DNA from: Phaeosaccion multiseriatum
Taxonomy: Eukaryota > Ochrophyta, other classes
Reading direction: 5' to 3'
Length of the DNA: 64,000 nt
Assembly: GCA_965112735.1 (NCBI GenBank)
Contig: OZ218957.1
Coordinates: 2,790,001 to 2,854,000, forward strand
The position numbers and the translations under genes are program-made. Below are positions 60,068 to 64,000 of the stretch, in pieces. Position 1 is the stretch's first letter, and each line of letters starts with the position of its first letter. Under the pieces are notes generated by a model. It saw only the letters and a program-made list of their open reading frames with translations. It ran no database searches and was not told the origin of the DNA.

Positions 60068-60493
60068 AACCAACACGTTTGTTTGTTAGAGGCAGAGATA
60101 CAGAGGTGGAGGGCCTGAGGGGCCGAGGCACGGAATGAACTTTGCTCGTGCACCCGTTGGAGGGACATAAATATCGATACGCCCAATTACTACAAAAGTA
60201 ACTCGACCTCATCAACCGTTTATTCCTCGACGAGTATTGTCGCATCACACTCTCTCTGGGCTCTTCCCTACTTCTTTCCCTTTCCAAGAGGAGGCCGAGG
60301 GCCCATACCTCACCGGAAGAGAAGCTGCGACGCACAGAGACACAAAGGTTATAAAAAGGGGTAAAAAGGACCCTCTAGTTTATCATTAAATTTTAAAATT
60401 TAAAGGTACCACTAATTCTCTAGTGGTCTTTCTCCCCTATCTCTCGTTATTTCTCGATCTAATCCCTAATGAGATCAAGCATATGTTCTCGAT
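60068..60493. other. 3' intergenic region between convergent genes
   Basis: 426 bases holding the 3' ends of the carotenoid-oxygenase-like gene and the LCIB-like gene, with an AT-rich patch near 60380-60420. Next to the LCIB-like stop, a roughly 36-base element (gatctaatcc, then tgagatcaagcatat) is present twice, at about 60457 and 60490. The second copy overlaps the last coding exon. Confidence 0.6.
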
Positions 60494-61247
60494 CTAATCC
60501 ATGATGAGATCAAGCATATCTTCGATAACTTCACCCTGAAGAGGCCAAGACAAAAGACACAAGGGCAGGAGGAAGGGCAGGAGTAAGTACATGGAAGGCG
60601 GGCATGGCAAGTCAAGACAAGGCAAAGGCAAGCAAAACGGCAAAACGGACCGAGGCAAGAATAGGCAAGGCAAGGCAAAAGCAAGAATAAAGCAAGACAG
60701 ACAAGAGAGATTAAGGGGAGACAAAAGGCAAAAGGCAAAAGCAAGGTCAAATGGTAAAAGGCCAGTCAAAGTATGGCAGCAAAAGCAAGATAGTCGGTTC
60801 CCGCCCGAGACATATGACGGACCTTGTTGTTCATGTAGTCGAATCGGAGGGGCAGGAAGTAGTCGAGTGCCTCGGGGGCGGTGTTGATTTGGATGCCTCC
60901 GAGCAAGGCAATCTTGTTCTTGACTCCCCCTGCTCCCGCCTTGACAATGTCCTGCATCAGCACATCCTGTGAGTCGTAAATGGCATAGGGGAGCTCCACG
61001 CTGGGGTTCTCAGCGTCCGCCAGCCGCTTTCCGTGGGGGAGGATGAGCTCCTGCACCACTCCCTGCTGGAAGTCGGTGAACTGCTGAATCTTGGTGGAAA
61101 TGGGAAGCCCGCCCTCCACAATGCCCTTGACGTAGTTGGAGGCCGCCACCGCGCTTCCACAGCAAGTGTCCACCAGCTCAATTCCTCGGCGCTCCACCTT
61201 GCCCACCTGCCCGGTGGTGGCAACACCGACGTGGGGCCCGTACACAA

Positions 61248-61287
<40 letters not shown>

Positions 61288-61896
61288 CATGTGTGTGCGT
61301 GTGTGAGGGGAGAGGGGGGAGGGGGGGCGCACTGGATGAGATGGTGTTCATGTTCTTGCTCCCTCCTTCCCTTCTCGGTACCCTACCCTACTGCTGCTTA
61401 CCAGGCAGGACCCATCGTCGGGAATATGCGCCGCCATAGCACCGAAGCCCGTGTTGCCTGCAAAGGGGAAGCCAGACAGGCCTCCAAGGTTAAAGTTGTT
61501 GCCGTAGATCTTGACAAAGTCGTCCTCCAGCTGCCTGGCAAGCTCATCGCAGCACAGGGAGGTGGCCAGGAGCGTGTTGTTCTCGGTGTATCCCCTGTCG
61601 GCGAGGGCCTTGCACACACGGGTCTCGAGCTGCTGGTTGGAGAGCGCCTTGGGGAAGATGGAGGTCACCTTTCCGTCGTATTCCGTGGGCTTGGGGGCCG
61701 ATTTGAAGAGGTTGGCCACCACCTCCATCACTCCGCCCTTGCTAGAAGCTTCCGCACTCAATTTGGAGGAAACAGCCGCGCTGTGCACTGGGCGCGCCGA
61801 AGGAAGCACAAAGGCGGACCCCACCGACATGGTGGAGAGCAGGAGCAGCGGCAGCAGCATGCTAGCGCGCTCGGAGCGGACAGAGGTAGGGGCCAT
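60494..61896 (-). CDS. LCIB-type (theta-class) carbonic anhydrase, plastid-targeted
   Basis: The LCIB family hydrates CO2 or recaptures leaked CO2 near the pyrenoid as part of algal CO2-concentrating mechanisms. Exons 61896-61402, 61248-60823 and 60535-60494 give 320 aa. The N-terminus has a Leu-rich signal segment and SVGSA|FVLPS, the heterokont plastid motif. The core shows the zinc ligands and catalytic dyad region: CCDELAR (Cys 115/116, Asp 117, Arg 121), LGGLSGFPFAGNTGFGAMAAH (His 157), VYGPHVGV, GKVERRG and DTCCGSAVAA (Cys 194/195). The last exon has 14 codons (GEVIEDMLDLIMD, stop), with donor gtccgt and acceptor cttcag; without splicing the frame would run on into repeat-like sequence. 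All expected metal ligands are present, unlike Chlamydomonas LCIB homologues thought inactive alone, so activity is plausible. The CO2 role is inferred from family. Confidence 0.9.
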
Positions 61897-62255
61897 GATT
61901 AATCTATCTCTTTTGTTTTGCGTGGTCTTTTATGTGCGGGGTGTTATGATACAAATCGATTGCATGCCCCATCTCGCTCGTATATGTTTGCAACGCACTG
62001 GCGCAAGGAGTCCGAAATTCCTTTTCGTCCTTTAAGACTGATGTCAGGACCCTCAGAGCATGCAAGCTGGGGCCATAGGGCCCTGGCGGCCCTTTGTGCT
62101 GCCCATCGCCCCCCGCCGGCCCCTCAGCCCTGCCTGCCCCCATAGACCATACTGTAGCCGGGGCCTCTGGGCGTTTCATGCCCATATACCTTTTTCAGAT
62201 AAGGATTACATGTGAGCCACTAGCGCCTCGAGGCACGCGCAAGCCGTGAATGCGT

Positions 62256-62256
<1 letters not shown>

Positions 62257-62336
<80 letters not shown>

Positions 62337-62350
62337 GTGTGTGTGTGCGT
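62257..62350. repeat. (GT)n microsatellite
   Basis: More than 40 gt units with a few gc interruptions, immediately upstream of dispersed repeat copy B. Copy A also has CA/GT-rich DNA on the equivalent side. Confidence 0.95.
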
Positions 62351-62384
62351 GTGTGTTGTGTGTGTGTTGTTTATTATCATCCAG

Positions 62385-62606
62385 CGCTTATCTTTAGGCA
62401 AGGCCAATGCCCATTCTCCTTGCCTAGCGTACCCTCATCGACCCCTTGCTCCCCCCCTCATTTTTCCTGTCCCTCCCTCTCCAGGTGTGGCCCCCTTGGG
62501 GATGAATGGAGCGCACCAGGAGAGGGGCACTGTACTGGCCCCTGCAACGGCGACAACGCCGCCACGCGTGCTGCGACTGCCCCTGCAAGAGGGGAAAGCG
62601 TCGTTC
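62385..62606 (+). repeat. Dispersed repeat, copy B
   Basis: Shares with copy A (43.8-44.0 kb, other strand) the ordered blocks aatgcccattctccttgcct, tcatcgaccccttgc, ccctccctctccaggtgtgg, gatgaatggagcgc and tactggcccctgcaacggcg, then cgccacgcgtgctgcgactg. From ATG 62506 it opens a 135-codon frame, MERTRRGALYWPLQRRQ..HACCDC..KRGKRRSP, aligned with the copy A frame. The indel between them near the start is a multiple of three. Confidence 0.75.
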
Positions 62607-63600
62607 GCCTCCACTTGCCAGCAGCCCCGCCTACCCAGCCAGGAGGAGGCCTGCTATTGCTGCCTCCTCTCCCCTACCTCCACCCATGGAGTTCCCCATC
62701 ACTCACCATGGCCCCCTCGGGGTCTGGGCTCAGAGAAGGCAGCAGCCAAGGTTCGCAGCGCCGCCCTCAGCCACCAGCACACGTCCCGCGAGAAACCCTC
62801 GCTCGTCCCTCGACCCGTCCCAATCTGAGAATCTCGAGCTTTTCTTTGCCTCCCCTGGAGAGGGGCACCACTGTGACACGTTCGCATTCCCATGGATTGC
62901 AACATGGGAGTAGCAGCATGTGTTCCCACAGCAGCAGCAGCACAGGGACCGCGGCTTGTGAGGGGATTTGTGGCTGGTGGCGCTGCTGGCTGGTGGTGCT
63001 CTTGCTGCACACCTTGTTGCCGCCCATTGTGGTCGTTCTTGGGAGGCAGTCAGGCGCAGCAGGGCCCAAGCCCAAGCACTGGTACTCTCCGTTAAGGTTA
63101 CCGCGTCGGCATGTCGTGCTGTTCGGGGGTATTCTTCGCTTGCTTGATCGGGCTCAGCAGGATCCTCCCGACGTCGTCCCGACTAGCTGTGAGCTGATGA
63201 CACGCTGAGTTGTTGTTCGGGCTTTTGTTTGGCCTCGTCAGCTCTAAGCGTTCCCTTCTATGCGTGTATGGCGGCAATGTCCAGCTTGTCTTCCAGCCAT
63301 GTGTGGCTGCGGCAGGGGCCCAACGTGGCCGACGGATGGGCCGAGGCGGGTGGGCGAGTTGGGATGGTTTGTTATGTGGAAGCGAAGGGAGGGAAACCCC
63401 AACGGGGGGGGGGAGAAACGGCGAGGGCAGAGCGCATTAGGGAGGGCGAGAAGCGTATATAGACATAGTTCAACCAACACTAACACTTCCCCCCCCCCCC
63501 CGGCCTTATGCGGTGGGAGAACTGTTCAGTTGCGTGCTTCGTCAAGCAATGGGTGAGCAGAGCAAGCAGCAGAGCATTGATCGCGAGTGCGTGCGCTCAC

Positions 63601-63701
63601 CGTGCCAATGCGATGAGGTTGATAGATAGAGCATCCTTGCAGAACTCATGACTGGAGAGGAGCGCCAGCGTGTCTTCCAGGCTCAGCTGGTTGTGCTCAT
63701 A
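63601..63701 (-). CDS. Internal exon of an unrecognised gene (partial)
   Basis: A 101-base segment between a good acceptor (gcggcag) and donor (cacg|gtgagc) reads YEHNQLSLEDTLALLSSHEF followed by CKDALSINLIALA. It has balanced composition unlike the surrounding repeats. It looks like an internal exon of a - strand gene whose 5' part lies beyond the window; the next exon downstream was not found. Family not recognised. Confidence 0.45.
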
Positions 63702-64000
63702 CTGCCGCAGCGCGGGGCAGGGGCAGGGGAAGGGAAGGAGGAGAGGGTGGAGAAACAGGAGGAGGAGAAGAAAAGGAAGAGAGCCATCCATAAGGAGGAG
63801 CAGAGAGCAGAGCAGAGTAGAGCCAGCGCCATGGAAGCATTTTCGGCAGTTTCAGAGGTGGTATGCGTAGGTCTGGGGGAAAGAAAGATGCAAACTCACT
63901 TACAGAGCCGCACACACACACACATACACACACACAATGCACAGAATGGCAGAGACGTTACACACACACAAACCGATGGAAAGGGAGAGAGAGGCAGAGA

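Larger units (their letters stand above)
61897..63600. other. Intergenic region with GT microsatellite and dispersed repeat copy B
   Basis: Starts upstream of the LCIB-like ATG, so the promoter side lies near 61900. It includes (gt)n at 62257-62350, the dispersed repeat (about 62385-62606) and a long open frame of Pro/Ser/Arg-rich composition that I cannot assign. No RNA gene seen. Confidence 0.5.

Overview
This window is nuclear DNA of a eukaryote, most likely a photosynthetic stramenopile (heterokont) alga. The genes carry many short GT-AG introns (three are GC-AG) and are separated by long microsatellite-rich stretches. Three predicted proteins begin with a signal peptide followed by an Ala-Phe cleavage motif (A|FVLPS, A|FTVP, A|FQLP), the plastid-import signature of algae with secondary red plastids. 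An LCIB-type (theta-class) carbonic anhydrase and ankyrin-like repeat proteins of the kind abundant in brown algae and phaeoviruses point the same way. The species cannot be named from the sequence. All exon structures below were joined by hand from reading frame, splice consensus and family conservation.

Layout: 1-1 kb holds the 3' end of a CDK7-like kinase (+). 2.9-13.6 kb holds a complete 19-exon DNA topoisomerase II (-). 13.8-18.9 kb is a small cluster of ankyrin-like repeat genes: one decayed copy (+), one intact copy (-) and one intact copy (+). 20.5-22.0 kb is phosphopantothenoylcysteine decarboxylase (-), divergent from the complex I subunit NDUFS4 (+, 22.4-24.0 kb). 25.3-26.6 kb is a class I SAM-dependent methyltransferase (-), divergent from a RING-H2 membrane protein (+, 27.2-29.0 kb). 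30.2-43.3 kb is one giant two-exon gene (-) for a plastid-targeted protein of about 4,163 residues: an NTF2/SnoaL-like domain followed by an enormous disordered region with about 50 copies of YGFGAYR. 46.1-50.4 kb is a mitochondrial short-chain acyl-CoA dehydrogenase (-) with a 1.5 kb minisatellite in its last intron. It is divergent from BUD31/G10 (+, 51.0-54.0 kb). 56.2-60.1 kb is a plastid-targeted carotenoid-oxygenase-family protein (+) that has lost most iron ligands, convergent with the LCIB-like carbonic anhydrase (-, 60.5-61.9 kb). The right edge holds one exon of an unrecognised gene.

Most of these are unrelated housekeeping genes. The exception worth attention is the giant repeat protein. 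It is plastid-targeted and shows evenly spaced Tyr/Phe/Arg motifs in Ser/Gly/Pro/Ala-rich linkers. This is the sticker-and-spacer design of known pyrenoid linker proteins, and it lies about 17 kb from an LCIB-type carbonic anhydrase, a CO2-concentrating-mechanism component. A role as a plastid condensate or pyrenoid scaffold is an inference, but a testable one.
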